Source of the DNA: Fidelibacterota bacterium SCGC AAA160-B08
GTDB taxonomy: Bacteria > Fidelibacterota > Marinisomatia > Marinisomatales > Marinisomataceae
Direction: 5' to 3'
NCBI GenBank assembly: GCA_000402755.1
Contig: AQSD01000002.1
Span: forward strand, 21,443-85,442
DNA length: 64,000 nucleotides
The position numbers and the translations under genes were made by a program. The notes under the pieces are model-generated. The model saw nothing but the letters and a program-made list of their open reading frames with translations, was not told the DNA's origin and ran no database searches. This document shows, one piece after another, positions 42,833 through 52,061 of this stretch (positions are counted from its first letter, which is position 1; each line of letters begins with the position of its first letter).

Positions 42833-43831
42833 ATGAATAAATCAAAAATAGCAGGTATAGCATTCAATGTTCCCGATAATATTGTAACCAATCATGATCT
42901 TGAAGAGATGATGGACACAACGGATGAATGGATACAAACTAGATCAGGCATTAAAGAGAGACGATGGGTTAAGCCTGGTACCGCCAATTCAGATTTAGCT
43001 TTACCGGCATGCAAAGAAGCAATTGATAATGCTGGAATTAAGCCAGATGATATTGATGCAATTGTTGTAGGAACTGTCAGCTCAGATTTCAATTTTCCAG
43101 GGATGGGACCAATCCTTCAGCAAAAGCTAGGAATATCTCGCCATATACCAGCCTATGATATTAGTGCAGCATGCTCAGCTTTTATATACTTACTAGAAAT
43201 TGGAGACCAATACATAAAATCTGGAAAGTATAAAAATATATTACTTGTTGGCTCTGATATAATGTCTACAATTATTGAAAGATCACCTCAAGGGCGTGCA
43301 ACCGGAGTGTTGTTTGGTGATGGATCGGGCGCAGTTGTATTACAAGCCTCAAATGATGATAGCGGTATTTTGTCAACACATCTTTTTGCTGATGGTAAGG
43401 GTGTTGAGCATTTAGGGGCAAAAGCTCCTGGATCGTTTTTTAATCCTTCGAGAATAGATGAAAAAATTGTTGCAGACAGACATCATCTACCCGTGCAAAA
43501 TGGTAGAGAAGTATTTAAAAATGCTGTAAAAAGAATGCCTGAGTCAATTGATTTTGCTCTCAAGGAGAATAATTTGCATATAGATGACATAAAATTAGTA
43601 ATTGCCCATCAAGCAAATAGAAGGATTTTAGAAGCATGCGCGAAAAGAATGAATTTGCCTATGGAAAAAATGTTTATCAATATTCATAAATATGGAAATA
43701 CAACCGCTGCTACTATTCCAATTGCAATATGCGAAGCTTTAGACGAGGGTAAATTTTCAAAAGGTGATATAATAATACTCACAGCTTTTGGAGCCGGATA
43801 TACTTGGGCTTCTGCTGTCATTCGCTGGTAA
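42833..43831 (+). CDS. fabH: 3-oxoacyl-ACP synthase III
   Basis: FabH starts fatty-acid synthesis by joining acetyl-CoA (or a branched starter) to malonyl-ACP. The 332-residue protein has the catalytic triad C114 (ISAACSAFIYLL), H259 (IAHQANRRIL) and N289 (KYGNTTAATIP), and the TDEWIQTRSGIKERRW substrate loop. The true start is 42833 (MNKSKIAGIAF); an earlier ATG at 42767 lies within rnpB and is rejected. The upstream AAAGAAG is a weak ribosome site. FabH ends five bases before the pgpH-like start. Confidence 0.94.
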   Translation: MNKSKIAGIAFNVPDNIVTNHDLEEMMDTTDEWIQTRSGIKERRWVKPGTANSDLALPACKEAIDNAGIKPDDIDAIVVGTVSSDFNFPGMGPILQQKLGISRHIPAYDISAACSAFIYLLEIGDQYIKSGKYKNILLVGSDIMSTIIERSPQGRATGVLFGDGSGAVVLQASNDDSGILSTHLFADGKGVEHLGAKAPGSFFNPSRIDEKIVADRHHLPVQNGREVFKNAVKRMPESIDFALKENNLHIDDIKLVIAHQANRRILEACAKRMNLPMEKMFINIHKYGNTTAATIPIAICEALDEGKFSKGDIIILTAFGAGYTWASAVIRW

Positions 43832-43835
43832 TCAA

Positions 43836-46130
43836 ATGTTTAATTTTTCTCATTTTAGAAAAATAATTCAAGATAATAAGTTACCTTTATTAATTTTCTT
43901 TATTTTATCAATATCCTTATCCCTAACCTTTCCAACAGGTTTTTCTATCCGCTATGCATATCAATTAGACGATATTGCTACAGAACCTATTATTGCCCCC
44001 TTTGATTTTGGTATTTTAAAAACAGAGCAAAAACTTAATAAAGATTTAGATGAAGCAAAGGAATCTGTTCCATATAGCTTTAAACGGAATCAAGATTTTG
44101 TTGATAAGCAGATTTCACAAATTGATACTTTCTTCGTTTATTTAGGCGATATTGACAATTCACATAGTGAATATATTTCCTCTCAGGATTCACTATATAA
44201 ATATAGATATGAGCCTGAGTTTGAAAGTTTTCAAAATAGTTTTATAGCAGACAGTACAACATATGTGACGCTCTATAATGCATTTTTAAATCAATACTCT
44301 TTTCAAATAGATAGGAAGCAATGGGATCAGCTATTAGGCGTTACTGGCGAATTAGCAGAACCTATTAATTTAGAAATTTTTAAAAATTCAATTAAGCAAA
44401 TATGTTTAAATCGTTGGGCAGAAGGATTATTAGACGAACCTCTTGAAAATATTGAAAGTTTAGATATTAGTATCGTTCAAGGTGGAGAATTAGTTATTGG
44501 GCCAGTTAAAAACTATAATGATATAGAATCTGCATGGAAAAAAAATAAAGAAGAAGTCAATATTGTTTATCCAGATGAATTAGATATTAAGTCTATTCTT
44601 AGCTATGAGCTAATTAATGAATTTACTAAGCCAAATATTCTTTTTGATAAAGAATTAACTCTTAAGCGTCAAAAAGAAAGATTAGATAAAGTCTCTAGAT
44701 TTCAAGGGACCGTATTGGCAAATGAATTAATCGTTGATACAAATAATCGTATTACAGATAATGTATTATTGAAGTTAAAATCTCTTCAGTTTGAATCCGG
44801 TCGTCGATTAGGCTATGATAAAGCAGCAGATAAAATTAGAGAGTATTTAGGCGCATTTTTTGTGATTTCTATCCTCATATTCTTATTATTTTCTTTCTTA
44901 TATATATATCGTAATCATTATTTTAAAAATTATAAGATTTTAATCTTGATTAGCTTATTGATGTACAGCATAATTTTATTTGCATGGGTAGTACAGAGCT
45001 ATCAGTTGCCTGTGTATATTATACCAATTGCGATGATTTCAATGTTAGTAACAGTTTTGCTTGATGCATCTGTTGCAATAATGGTTTCTACTATACTAAT
45101 ATTGCTTGTATCTCTATTGATTGGGAATGATTTAGACTTTGCTATCATCCAATTTTTTATTTCCTTTATGGCTATTTTCAGTGTCCGCAGATTGAGAAAA
45201 CGTCGTCAAATTATTATGACAATGTTATTGTTAGTGTTCTGCAGTGTGTTTGTTTTCTTTTCTGTAATGCTTTTTAAGGGTATTGATTTCTTAGATTATA
45301 ATTATTCTAATGTCGGGTATCTTGCACTGGCAAGCTTCCTTTGCCCTATATTATCTTTTGGACTAGTACCTCTATTTGAACCTTCTTTTGGTATTACGAC
45401 AGATTTAACACTGATTGAATTATTAGATTATGATCAGCCATTATTAAAGAAACTAATGGAAGATGCTCCAGGAACACATACGCACAGCGTTAAAGTGGGT
45501 ACATTGGCAGAATCTTGTGCAAATGCTATTGGAGCAAGAGCACTACTCTGTAGAGTAGGAGCCTATTATCATGATATCGGTAAAGTAAAAAAGCCAGAAT
45601 ATTATGCTGAAAATCAAATAGGTATTAATAAACACGATTCTATTAGTCCGCATATGAGTGTTAAAATTTTAAAACAGCATGTAACTGACGGTCTTGAGCT
45701 CGCAGATGAATATGGAATACCATCGATTGTGAAAGAATTTATTGCAACTCACCATGCTACCAATAGAATAGAATATTTTTACCAAAAAGCGCTCAACGAA
45801 TCTGACAATCCTGAATCAATAGATGAGAAAGAATTTAGGTATCCTGGTCCTAAGCCATCTACGAAAGAAACAGCAATCGTAATGATTGCAGAAGCAATAG
45901 AAGCTCAAGCAAACTCAGTAAAAAATCCAACATTAGAAAAATTTGAAAAAATGATTGATGATGCTATTAAGGCTCGTTTACAAGATGGGCAATTAGATGA
46001 ATGTCCACTTACGATGAGTGATTTACAAAAAATTAAAGGACGTCGTGACGGTAAAGAAGGATTATTACCTGTACTTTCAGGGCTTTATCACTCACGTCCA
46101 GAGTATCCTTCAAAAAAAGACAATGATTAA
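43836..46130 (+). CDS. 7TM-HD membrane phosphohydrolase, PgpH-like (c-di-AMP phosphodiesterase family)
   Basis: The 764-residue protein has the PgpH order: an N-terminal membrane helix, a large extracytoplasmic 7TMR-HDED region (about 60-320), seven membrane helices (about 345-540) and a cytoplasmic HD domain with TSGTHxH-type H548, H550, and H579-D580 (YYHDIGKVKKPEYY), followed by FIATHHATNRI and NPTLEKFEKMIDDAI. PgpH hydrolyses cyclic di-AMP in Gram-positives. In this group the same substrate is a reasonable inference. I start at 43836 (MFNFSHFRK), five bases after fabH; an earlier ATG overlaps fabH. Confidence 0.92.
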   Translation: MFNFSHFRKIIQDNKLPLLIFFILSISLSLTFPTGFSIRYAYQLDDIATEPIIAPFDFGILKTEQKLNKDLDEAKESVPYSFKRNQDFVDKQISQIDTFFVYLGDIDNSHSEYISSQDSLYKYRYEPEFESFQNSFIADSTTYVTLYNAFLNQYSFQIDRKQWDQLLGVTGELAEPINLEIFKNSIKQICLNRWAEGLLDEPLENIESLDISIVQGGELVIGPVKNYNDIESAWKKNKEEVNIVYPDELDIKSILSYELINEFTKPNILFDKELTLKRQKERLDKVSRFQGTVLANELIVDTNNRITDNVLLKLKSLQFESGRRLGYDKAADKIREYLGAFFVISILIFLLFSFLYIYRNHYFKNYKILILISLLMYSIILFAWVVQSYQLPVYIIPIAMISMLVTVLLDASVAIMVSTILILLVSLLIGNDLDFAIIQFFISFMAIFSVRRLRKRRQIIMTMLLLVFCSVFVFFSVMLFKGIDFLDYNYSNVGYLALASFLCPILSFGLVPLFEPSFGITTDLTLIELLDYDQPLLKKLMEDAPGTHTHSVKVGTLAESCANAIGARALLCRVGAYYHDIGKVKKPEYYAENQIGINKHDSISPHMSVKILKQHVTDGLELADEYGIPSIVKEFIATHHATNRIEYFYQKALNESDNPESIDEKEFRYPGPKPSTKETAIVMIAEAIEAQANSVKNPTLEKFEKMIDDAIKARLQDGQLDECPLTMSDLQKIKGRRDGKEGLLPVLSGLYHSRPEYPSKKDND

Positions 46131-46551
46131 TTTATCTGTTAATAATACTAATCCTAGCTATCAATATGATTCAACATCAATCAGTAGCTTATGTGAATTA
46201 GTACTAAAGGATACAGACTATGAGTCTATATCATTAAATATTATTTTTTGCGACGACGAACGCCTTAGTAAGCTAAAAGCCCAATATTTTAATGAAGATG
46301 TATTAACCGACGTATTGGCATTTCCTATTCAAAACGATATAATGTTAGAATCAGAAATCTATATTAGCTATGATAGAGCACTGTCAAGTAGTAAGGAATT
46401 CAATGTTTCTCTAAATAGTGAACTTGTAAGATTAATTATACATGGATTACTACATCTGTTAGGTTATAGAGATGACGATGCAATTTCAAAAAAAATCATG
46501 TTTGATAAACAAGAAGCTATAGTAAAAAGCTGTAACATTAAAATAGTATGA
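46123..46551 (+). CDS. ybeY: Endoribonuclease YbeY
   Basis: YbeY is a metal-dependent RNase needed for 16S rRNA maturation and ribosome quality control. The 142-residue protein (start 46123, overlapping the HD protein stop by eight bases) has the DVLTDVLAFP motif and the metal site IIHGLLHLLGYRDDD. Two His ligands are kept (H107, H111), while the third, usually His in GYDH, is D117. Bacteroidota YbeY proteins also have Asp there, as I recall. Longer readings from 46018 would run inside the preceding gene. Confidence 0.88.
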   Translation: MINLSVNNTNPSYQYDSTSISSLCELVLKDTDYESISLNIIFCDDERLSKLKAQYFNEDVLTDVLAFPIQNDIMLESEIYISYDRALSSSKEFNVSLNSELVRLIIHGLLHLLGYRDDDAISKKIMFDKQEAIVKSCNIKIV

Positions 46552-47324
46552 ATAGTATTGATCAAAAATTAAAGGACCTTATAAGTCTTATTGAAAAGCT
46601 AAGAGCTCCAAATGGATGTGATTGGGACAGAAAACAAACCTCAGAAACGTTAATACCATACTTATTAGAAGAGTCACATGAGGTCGTAGAAGCTATATTA
46701 GACAATAAGCCTTCATTGCTAAAGGAAGAGTTAGGAGACCTACTGCTCAACATCGTATTCCAAGCTGTTCTAGCAAATGAAAAAAAAGAATTCACTATGG
46801 GGGAAGTAATAGATGACATTAATAAAAAAATAGTTAATCGTCATCCACATATCTTTAGTAATGATAGTACTGAAAATTATTCTTCAAAAAAGAATTGGGA
46901 ATTGAATAAAAAGAAACAGAAGAAAAGAGATTCTATTCTAGATGGAGTTCCAAATTCTTTATCACCTTTAATTGTATCTCATAGATTACAAGACAAGTCT
47001 GCTGCAGTTGGTTTTGAATGGAGCAACATTGAGCAAGCTATTAAGAAAATAGATGAAGAACTGAAGGAGCTGAAACTAGGAATCAAGAATCAAGATAGAA
47101 ATAATATTGAAGAAGAAATTGGAGACTTACTAACAACGATTGTTAATTTATCTCGATTTCTTAATATTTCTTCTGAGCTAGCATTAAAAAAAGCTAATAA
47201 AAAATTCTATAATAGATTTACTGCATTAGAGAAGCTAATTTTACTAGATAAAAAAATAATCAATGACTTGTCATTAGATGAATTAATGAAGTATTGGAAA
47301 AAAGTCAAATATGAAGAAAGATAA
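46548..47324 (+). CDS. mazG: Nucleoside triphosphate pyrophosphohydrolase MazG
   Basis: MazG hydrolyses nucleoside triphosphates, including damaged ones, to monophosphates. The 258-residue sequence holds two MazG domains: the first with CDWDRKQTSETLIPYLLEESHEVVEAI and EELGDLLLNIVFQA, the second with EEEIGDLLTTIVNLSRFL, giving the E-x2-E...E-x2-D metal sites. VNRHPHIFSND lies between them. The start overlaps ybeY by four bases and the end overlaps the next gene by 14. Confidence 0.93.
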   Translation: MNSIDQKLKDLISLIEKLRAPNGCDWDRKQTSETLIPYLLEESHEVVEAILDNKPSLLKEELGDLLLNIVFQAVLANEKKEFTMGEVIDDINKKIVNRHPHIFSNDSTENYSSKKNWELNKKKQKKRDSILDGVPNSLSPLIVSHRLQDKSAAVGFEWSNIEQAIKKIDEELKELKLGIKNQDRNNIEEEIGDLLTTIVNLSRFLNISSELALKKANKKFYNRFTALEKLILLDKKIINDLSLDELMKYWKKVKYEER

Positions 47325-47748
47325 GATAGTAGGAATAACATTTGGTTCATTTGACCTTTGTCACTACGGTCATGTACTAATGTTTGAGGAATGTAAGCAG
47401 TATTGTGACTATTTGATTGTAGGCGTTCAATCAGATCCATCGATAGATCGTACAGAAAAAAATTCACCAATTCAATCTCATGAAGAAAGATTAGGACTTG
47501 TGAGCTCTATCAAATTTGTTGATGAAGTAAAACCTTATAATACGGAAGAAGATCTCGTGTGCGTGCTAAAAGAAATTAATCCTGATATTAGAATATTGGG
47601 CGCCGATCATGCAGGTACAAAATTTACTGGGCATGAGTTATCTTCTATCAAAGTCGTTTTCAATTCTAGAGATCACGGCTATTCTACTAGCGAACTCAGA
47701 AAAAGAGTATATAATGCCGAGAAGAAGAAAATAGACTTACCTAGTTAG
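47311..47748 (+). CDS. TagD/RfaE2-like cytidylyl- or adenylyltransferase
   Basis: The 145-residue protein has the HxGH nucleotidyltransferase fold (GITFGSFDLCHYGHVLMFEE), YLIVGVQSDPSIDRTEKN and the C-terminal STSELRKRV motif. It resembles glycerol-3-phosphate cytidylyltransferase (TagD) and the heptose-1-phosphate adenylyltransferase domain of HldE. RDHGYSTSELRK at the end is closest to the TagD branch. It lies far from the heptose genes, so a link to that pathway is only possible. Confidence 0.78.
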   Translation: MKKDKIVGITFGSFDLCHYGHVLMFEECKQYCDYLIVGVQSDPSIDRTEKNSPIQSHEERLGLVSSIKFVDEVKPYNTEEDLVCVLKEINPDIRILGADHAGTKFTGHELSSIKVVFNSRDHGYSTSELRKRVYNAEKKKIDLPS

Positions 47749-48318
47749 ATTATAGAAAATAATACTTGAGCCAATTTTAAAAAATTCTTCATTTTGATTA
47801 ATCCATCCATTTACCATACTATTCTTTTTAATTCCCAGAATAGCTAATTTATTATTAATAAATATTCCCTCGAGATCAATATTAGTTTCATCTAGATTAA
47901 CCTGAAAAAGATTATCCTCAAAAAAGATATCCACAGGGAGAGATTTTTTTTTGAATTCAGGCAATATTTTATCTAAAAAAATTGAATAGGTATAATCGGA
48001 CGTAATATTATCTAAAATCAATAAACCACCTTGCTTTAAATGGTTTTCTAATAAAATCACTTCCTGATTGGTTAGTTTTAAATAATCATTGTTACATGTA
48101 AATATAATAGGATAAGAGGATATATTATCTATGGATAGTTCAATATTATTTTCAGCATTTAGAAAAATCTTTGATCTTTCATTGAGATAATTCAGCATAT
48201 CCGTAGTTGCTTCTTTGTCACATTTACCTAGTAGTAAAATTTTTTGATTTTGGGCAAATAACATTGAATGAAAAGAAATAATTATTATTCCCAATATTGT
48301 TATAAATTTTTTCATCAT
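47737..48318 (-). CDS. Exported DUF4159-like protein
   Basis: The 193-residue protein has a signal peptide (MKKFITILGIIIISFHSMLFAQ) and resembles the DUF4159 family, whose members have the YPIIFTCNND...LTNQEVILLENHLKQGGLLILDN pattern seen here and a glutamine-amidotransferase-like fold. The function is unknown. It lies convergent with the cytidylyltransferase gene (12-base overlap) and divergent from the envC-like gene, with 31 bases between starts. The start may be the first or second Met (48318 or 48315). Confidence 0.7.
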   Translation of the reverse strand: MMKKFITILGIIIISFHSMLFAQNQKILLLGKCDKEATTDMLNYLNERSKIFLNAENNIELSIDNISSYPIIFTCNNDYLKLTNQEVILLENHLKQGGLLILDNITSDYTYSIFLDKILPEFKKKSLPVDIFFEDNLFQVNLDETNIDLEGIFINNKLAILGIKKNSMVNGWINQNEEFFKIGSSIIFYNLTR

Positions 48319-48349
48319 TATTTACAATTTAGGTTTTAATTTTCTTTAA

Positions 48350-49528
48350 ATGAACAAACAGAAATCAATTACTAAAATTTTATTTTTTATATCACTTACT
48401 TTCTTGTACCCACAAGAGAAGGATTTTGAAAAATCTATCTTAAGCACTGAGCAACAAATCAAGCAAATTAAGGAAGCTATCAAAAAGAATAATAGTGAAA
48501 TAAATGGACTTAAAACTAAAGCGCAGCAAACAAATAGAATTCTAAATATCACAAAAAAGAATATTCAAAACTCTCAAAATCTTATTAGGGCTTATAATAA
48601 AAAAATAGATCTATATAATAAGCAATCAACCAATTTGAAGAATGCTATTATTGCCAATAGAAACGAAATGGAATTAATTAAAAAGCAGTATGCGGAACGA
48701 TCAATTAATCTCTATAAAAAGAAAAATCAGGAATTAAGAAGTTTAATTTTTAATTCTAATAGCTTTAATCAAATGGTATATAGAGTAAAATATTATAATA
48801 TTATTTCAGAATTGAATCAAAAGAGTATCAACAAGCTTAACAAGTCGCAGTTCTATAATAAAAAAAAGAATGAAGAAATTGTAGTCTTGCTACAAGATAT
48901 AGATAAGAATAAACAGTTTAAAAATAATGAGTTGGAATCTTTAGCTCAGAAAAAAAAATATCAAGAAAAACTCATAGTTGATTTAAAAGAAGAGCAAACA
49001 TCAATTAGAAAAGAAATAGAAAAACAAACAACTAAGATTAATGCATTAGAGGCATTGCGCAAGAATATTATTGAAGCAAAGAAAAAGTATGATTCAGAGC
49101 AATTAGCAAAATTGAATACTATTAAAACAAATATTAAGCAGTATAAGGGTAAGCTTATTTGGCCTGTTTCTGGTAAAGTCGTTAAGGGTTTCGGGCCGCA
49201 ATGGAATCCTAAATTAAATACAACTCTAGATAATCCTGGTATTGATATTGCAGCTAGTTCAGATACTGCAGTGAAAAGTGTGTTCGATGGATTGGTGACT
49301 ACTATCACCTTTATATCGGGGTATGGTACTACTGTGATTATTGATCATAATGGTGGATATTTTACAGTTTTTACGCATCTAGATAAATTATTAGTTAGCG
49401 AAAATATGATAGTCAAAGAAGGGCAGGAGATTGGATTTGTTTCAAGTAATAATATTATACACTTTGAAATCTGGGGGAATAATCAAAAATTAAACCCAAT
49501 ACAATGGATAAAAAATGGATATAAGTAA
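48350..49528 (+). CDS. EnvC-like murein hydrolase activator with degenerate LytM domain
   Basis: The 392-residue protein has a signal peptide, long coiled-coil helices (about 25-260) and a C-terminal M23/LytM domain (about 265-392). Active LytM enzymes coordinate zinc with HxxxD and HxH. Here the first His is N295 (NPGID) and the first His of HxH is Ile369 (IIHFEIW), while D299, H343 and H371 remain. Loss of zinc ligands is the mark of EnvC/NlpD-type activators, which switch on cell-division amidases rather than cut peptidoglycan. It overlaps holB by 14 bases. Confidence 0.85.
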   Translation: MNKQKSITKILFFISLTFLYPQEKDFEKSILSTEQQIKQIKEAIKKNNSEINGLKTKAQQTNRILNITKKNIQNSQNLIRAYNKKIDLYNKQSTNLKNAIIANRNEMELIKKQYAERSINLYKKKNQELRSLIFNSNSFNQMVYRVKYYNIISELNQKSINKLNKSQFYNKKKNEEIVVLLQDIDKNKQFKNNELESLAQKKKYQEKLIVDLKEEQTSIRKEIEKQTTKINALEALRKNIIEAKKKYDSEQLAKLNTIKTNIKQYKGKLIWPVSGKVVKGFGPQWNPKLNTTLDNPGIDIAASSDTAVKSVFDGLVTTITFISGYGTTVIIDHNGGYFTVFTHLDKLLVSENMIVKEGQEIGFVSSNNIIHFEIWGNNQKLNPIQWIKNGYK

Positions 49529-50579
49529 GTTACAGCCTAAGCCTTGGGATTATATCCAATCTATTATTACTAAGGATAGAATTGGAAATGCATATCTTAT
49601 TCATGGTCCGAGCGGTTCGGGTAAAGAAGCATTTGCATTAGAATTTTGTAGCTTGATTACTGGATTTAAGTTGAACCAGTTTATAAATAATCCCAATATT
49701 TTTCTTATTCTTCCTGGAGATAGTGATTTTTATAAGAAGTTATTTAAAAGCTCTAAAATGGATGAAAAAGAATATCAAGAATGGAATAATTATTGGAAGA
49801 CAAAATTAGTCTTTCCCTTAAAGAAAAATAAACTATCTCATAGTAAGCGAATTCCTATTAATGTATTAAAGAATCTTAAAAAAAATATATTTTTCAAATC
49901 TGAACACAAAAAAGTAGTAATTATCTTTGATGCGCATGCTTTATCTGAAGGATCTGCTGAATCTGCAAATGCTCTACTAAAAATATTAGAAGAACCGCCA
50001 AATAATACTTCTTTTTTATTGGTAACAGATTTTGCCAACAACGTTGCATCGACTATTACCTCAAGGTGTCAAATGATTAATATACCAAGAATTGCATCTA
50101 ATAATCTTGTTGACTTCTTAGCTAGGAAGAAAAATTTTGATCCAGATATTTTATCATTTCTATCTAACAATAATTTAGAGAAAATAGATTTACTGGATGA
50201 GTATTCTAGAGAGTCAATCGTAGACATTGTAAGCAAGTATATTAATTGTATCCAATATAATACTGCAGAATCGGTAGCATTATTTTCTCAAGAAACCCTA
50301 TTACGTTTTAACAGTAAAAGAGAGTTATTTTACTTCGAATTAGATATCATTAAAAAATGGCTTGAATGTACTGCGCTTATAAAAGAATCAATTATGATTC
50401 CATTTGAATGGGAAGACTTCACTCATTTGGGAGAAGATTTTTTATCCAAAAATGAAAATTCTAATATAGTATCTCTCTTAAAAGAAATTGAGATATGTTT
50501 AAATAATTTGAAATCAAACAATGCTCCAAAACTATCTATAATGAATATGATTATAAATAGTCATAACTCATTAAATTAG
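49515..50579 (+). CDS. holB: DNA polymerase III delta' subunit
   Basis: Delta' is a part of the clamp loader. The 354-residue sequence has the AAA+ layout: AYLIHGPSGSGKEAFALEF (P-loop region, with Glu38 in place of the final Thr, fitting the non-ATPase delta'), ESANALLKILEEPPNNTSFLLVT and STITSRCQMINIPR. The Cys4 zinc module that normally lies between the P-loop and the HPD stretch is gone: the region reads FINNPNIFLILPGD with only one Cys in the whole area. It overlaps the envC-like gene and ends three bases before metG. Confidence 0.87.
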   Translation: MDISKLQPKPWDYIQSIITKDRIGNAYLIHGPSGSGKEAFALEFCSLITGFKLNQFINNPNIFLILPGDSDFYKKLFKSSKMDEKEYQEWNNYWKTKLVFPLKKNKLSHSKRIPINVLKNLKKNIFFKSEHKKVVIIFDAHALSEGSAESANALLKILEEPPNNTSFLLVTDFANNVASTITSRCQMINIPRIASNNLVDFLARKKNFDPDILSFLSNNNLEKIDLLDEYSRESIVDIVSKYINCIQYNTAESVALFSQETLLRFNSKRELFYFELDIIKKWLECTALIKESIMIPFEWEDFTHLGEDFLSKNENSNIVSLLKEIEICLNNLKSNNAPKLSIMNMIINSHNSLN

Positions 50580-50582
50580 ATT

Positions 50583-52061
50583 ATGAAAAAATATTATATT
50601 ACAACACCAATCTATTATGTCAATGATAAACCTCATATAGGTCATGCATATACAACTATCCTAGCTGATACCCTATCAAGGTTTCGTGATTTAATTGGAG
50701 ATACTTCTTTTTTCTTAACAGGATTAGATGAACATGGCCTTAAAGTGCAACAAGCTGCTGAAAAAAATGGAGTTACCCCAGCTGTACACTGTGATACAAT
50801 GGCTCCAGCATTTATTGAATTATGGGAAAAATTAAATATTAATTATTCAGATTTTATACGAACTACAGAGAAGCGTCATATAAAGATTGTGCAGAGCATA
50901 TTAAACCAAGTATATAAAAATGGAGATATATACCAAGATGAATATGAAGGGTGGTATTCGATATCTGAAGAAAGGTTTATAACAGAGAAAGAAGTAGAAA
51001 GCGGTCTTTTTGGTCAAGTCAAAAAAATTAAAGAAAAAAATTACTTTTTCAAAATGAGTAAATATCAGTCAGCACTAATTGAAAAGATAGAAAGTGATGA
51101 ATTATCTATACAGCCTAAAAGTAGGAAGAATGAAGTACTAGGATTTTTAAAAAATGACTTATCTGACTTATGTATCTCTAGGCCGAAGAGTAGGTTAGAG
51201 TGGGGTATTGAAATCCCATTTGATAAAGATTATGTCACGTATGTATGGTTTGACGCACTCATTAACTATATATCTGCTCCAAAATATTTAGAAGATAACA
51301 AAGTATTTGATTTGCATTGGCCTGCAGATGTTCATTTAATAGGTAAGGATATATTAACTACTCATTCAGTCTATTGGCCTACTATGTTAATGGCATTAAA
51401 CTTGCCTTTACCAAAAGCTATCTTTGCACATGGTTGGTGGCTAACTGATGATAAAAAAATGAGTAAATCTCTTGGCAACGTCGTTAATCCTTTGATGTTA
51501 ATTGATGAATTTGGTGTTGATGCAGTTAGGTATTACCTAATGAGTGAAATGGTTTTAGGACTAGATGCTACTTTCTCGATGGACTCTTTTACTAGAAAGT
51601 ATAATAGTAATTTAGCTAACGACTTGGGCAATCTAGTAAGTCGAGTGTGTACATTGGTTAGCAATAATTTTGATGATAAAATTCCTAGTTGCATCACTGA
51701 AGACAGCGAGTTATCAGAAAGATTCAGTTCTATCGATATCAAAGAACACTTAGACCATTTCAAAATTGATAGTCTCTTGAATGAAATTATGAGTTTTATA
51801 AGATCTGTAAATGTTTATATGGAAAAAAATCAACCATGGAAACTTGTTAAAGAAGATAAAGAATCAGCTGGAAATATTTTATATCATGCCGCAGAGGCTT
51901 TAAGAGTAGCTGCTATTATGCTTTCTCCTGTTATGCCAGAAAAGTCCAAAGAAATACTCACAGCTCTAGGAGCTAAGGACCTCAAGTTAGAATGGGGATC
52001 TTTACAGTCTGGCGATAAAATCTCTAAGACCGATCCAATTTTTCCGAGAATTATTCAATGA
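50583..52061 (+). CDS. metG: Methionyl-tRNA synthetase, short zinc-less type
   Basis: MetG charges tRNA-Met. The 492-residue protein has the HIGH motif (H18-H21, KPHIGHAYTT) and KMSKS (292-296, DDKKMSKSLGN), with the anticodon-binding alpha-helical domain following. The connecting peptide that often carries Cys zinc knuckles has no Cys (DEYEGWYSISEERFI). There is no C-terminal dimerisation domain. Such zinc-less short forms are known in other bacteria. Confidence 0.94.
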   Translation: MKKYYITTPIYYVNDKPHIGHAYTTILADTLSRFRDLIGDTSFFLTGLDEHGLKVQQAAEKNGVTPAVHCDTMAPAFIELWEKLNINYSDFIRTTEKRHIKIVQSILNQVYKNGDIYQDEYEGWYSISEERFITEKEVESGLFGQVKKIKEKNYFFKMSKYQSALIEKIESDELSIQPKSRKNEVLGFLKNDLSDLCISRPKSRLEWGIEIPFDKDYVTYVWFDALINYISAPKYLEDNKVFDLHWPADVHLIGKDILTTHSVYWPTMLMALNLPLPKAIFAHGWWLTDDKKMSKSLGNVVNPLMLIDEFGVDAVRYYLMSEMVLGLDATFSMDSFTRKYNSNLANDLGNLVSRVCTLVSNNFDDKIPSCITEDSELSERFSSIDIKEHLDHFKIDSLLNEIMSFIRSVNVYMEKNQPWKLVKEDKESAGNILYHAAEALRVAAIMLSPVMPEKSKEILTALGAKDLKLEWGSLQSGDKISKTDPIFPRIIQ

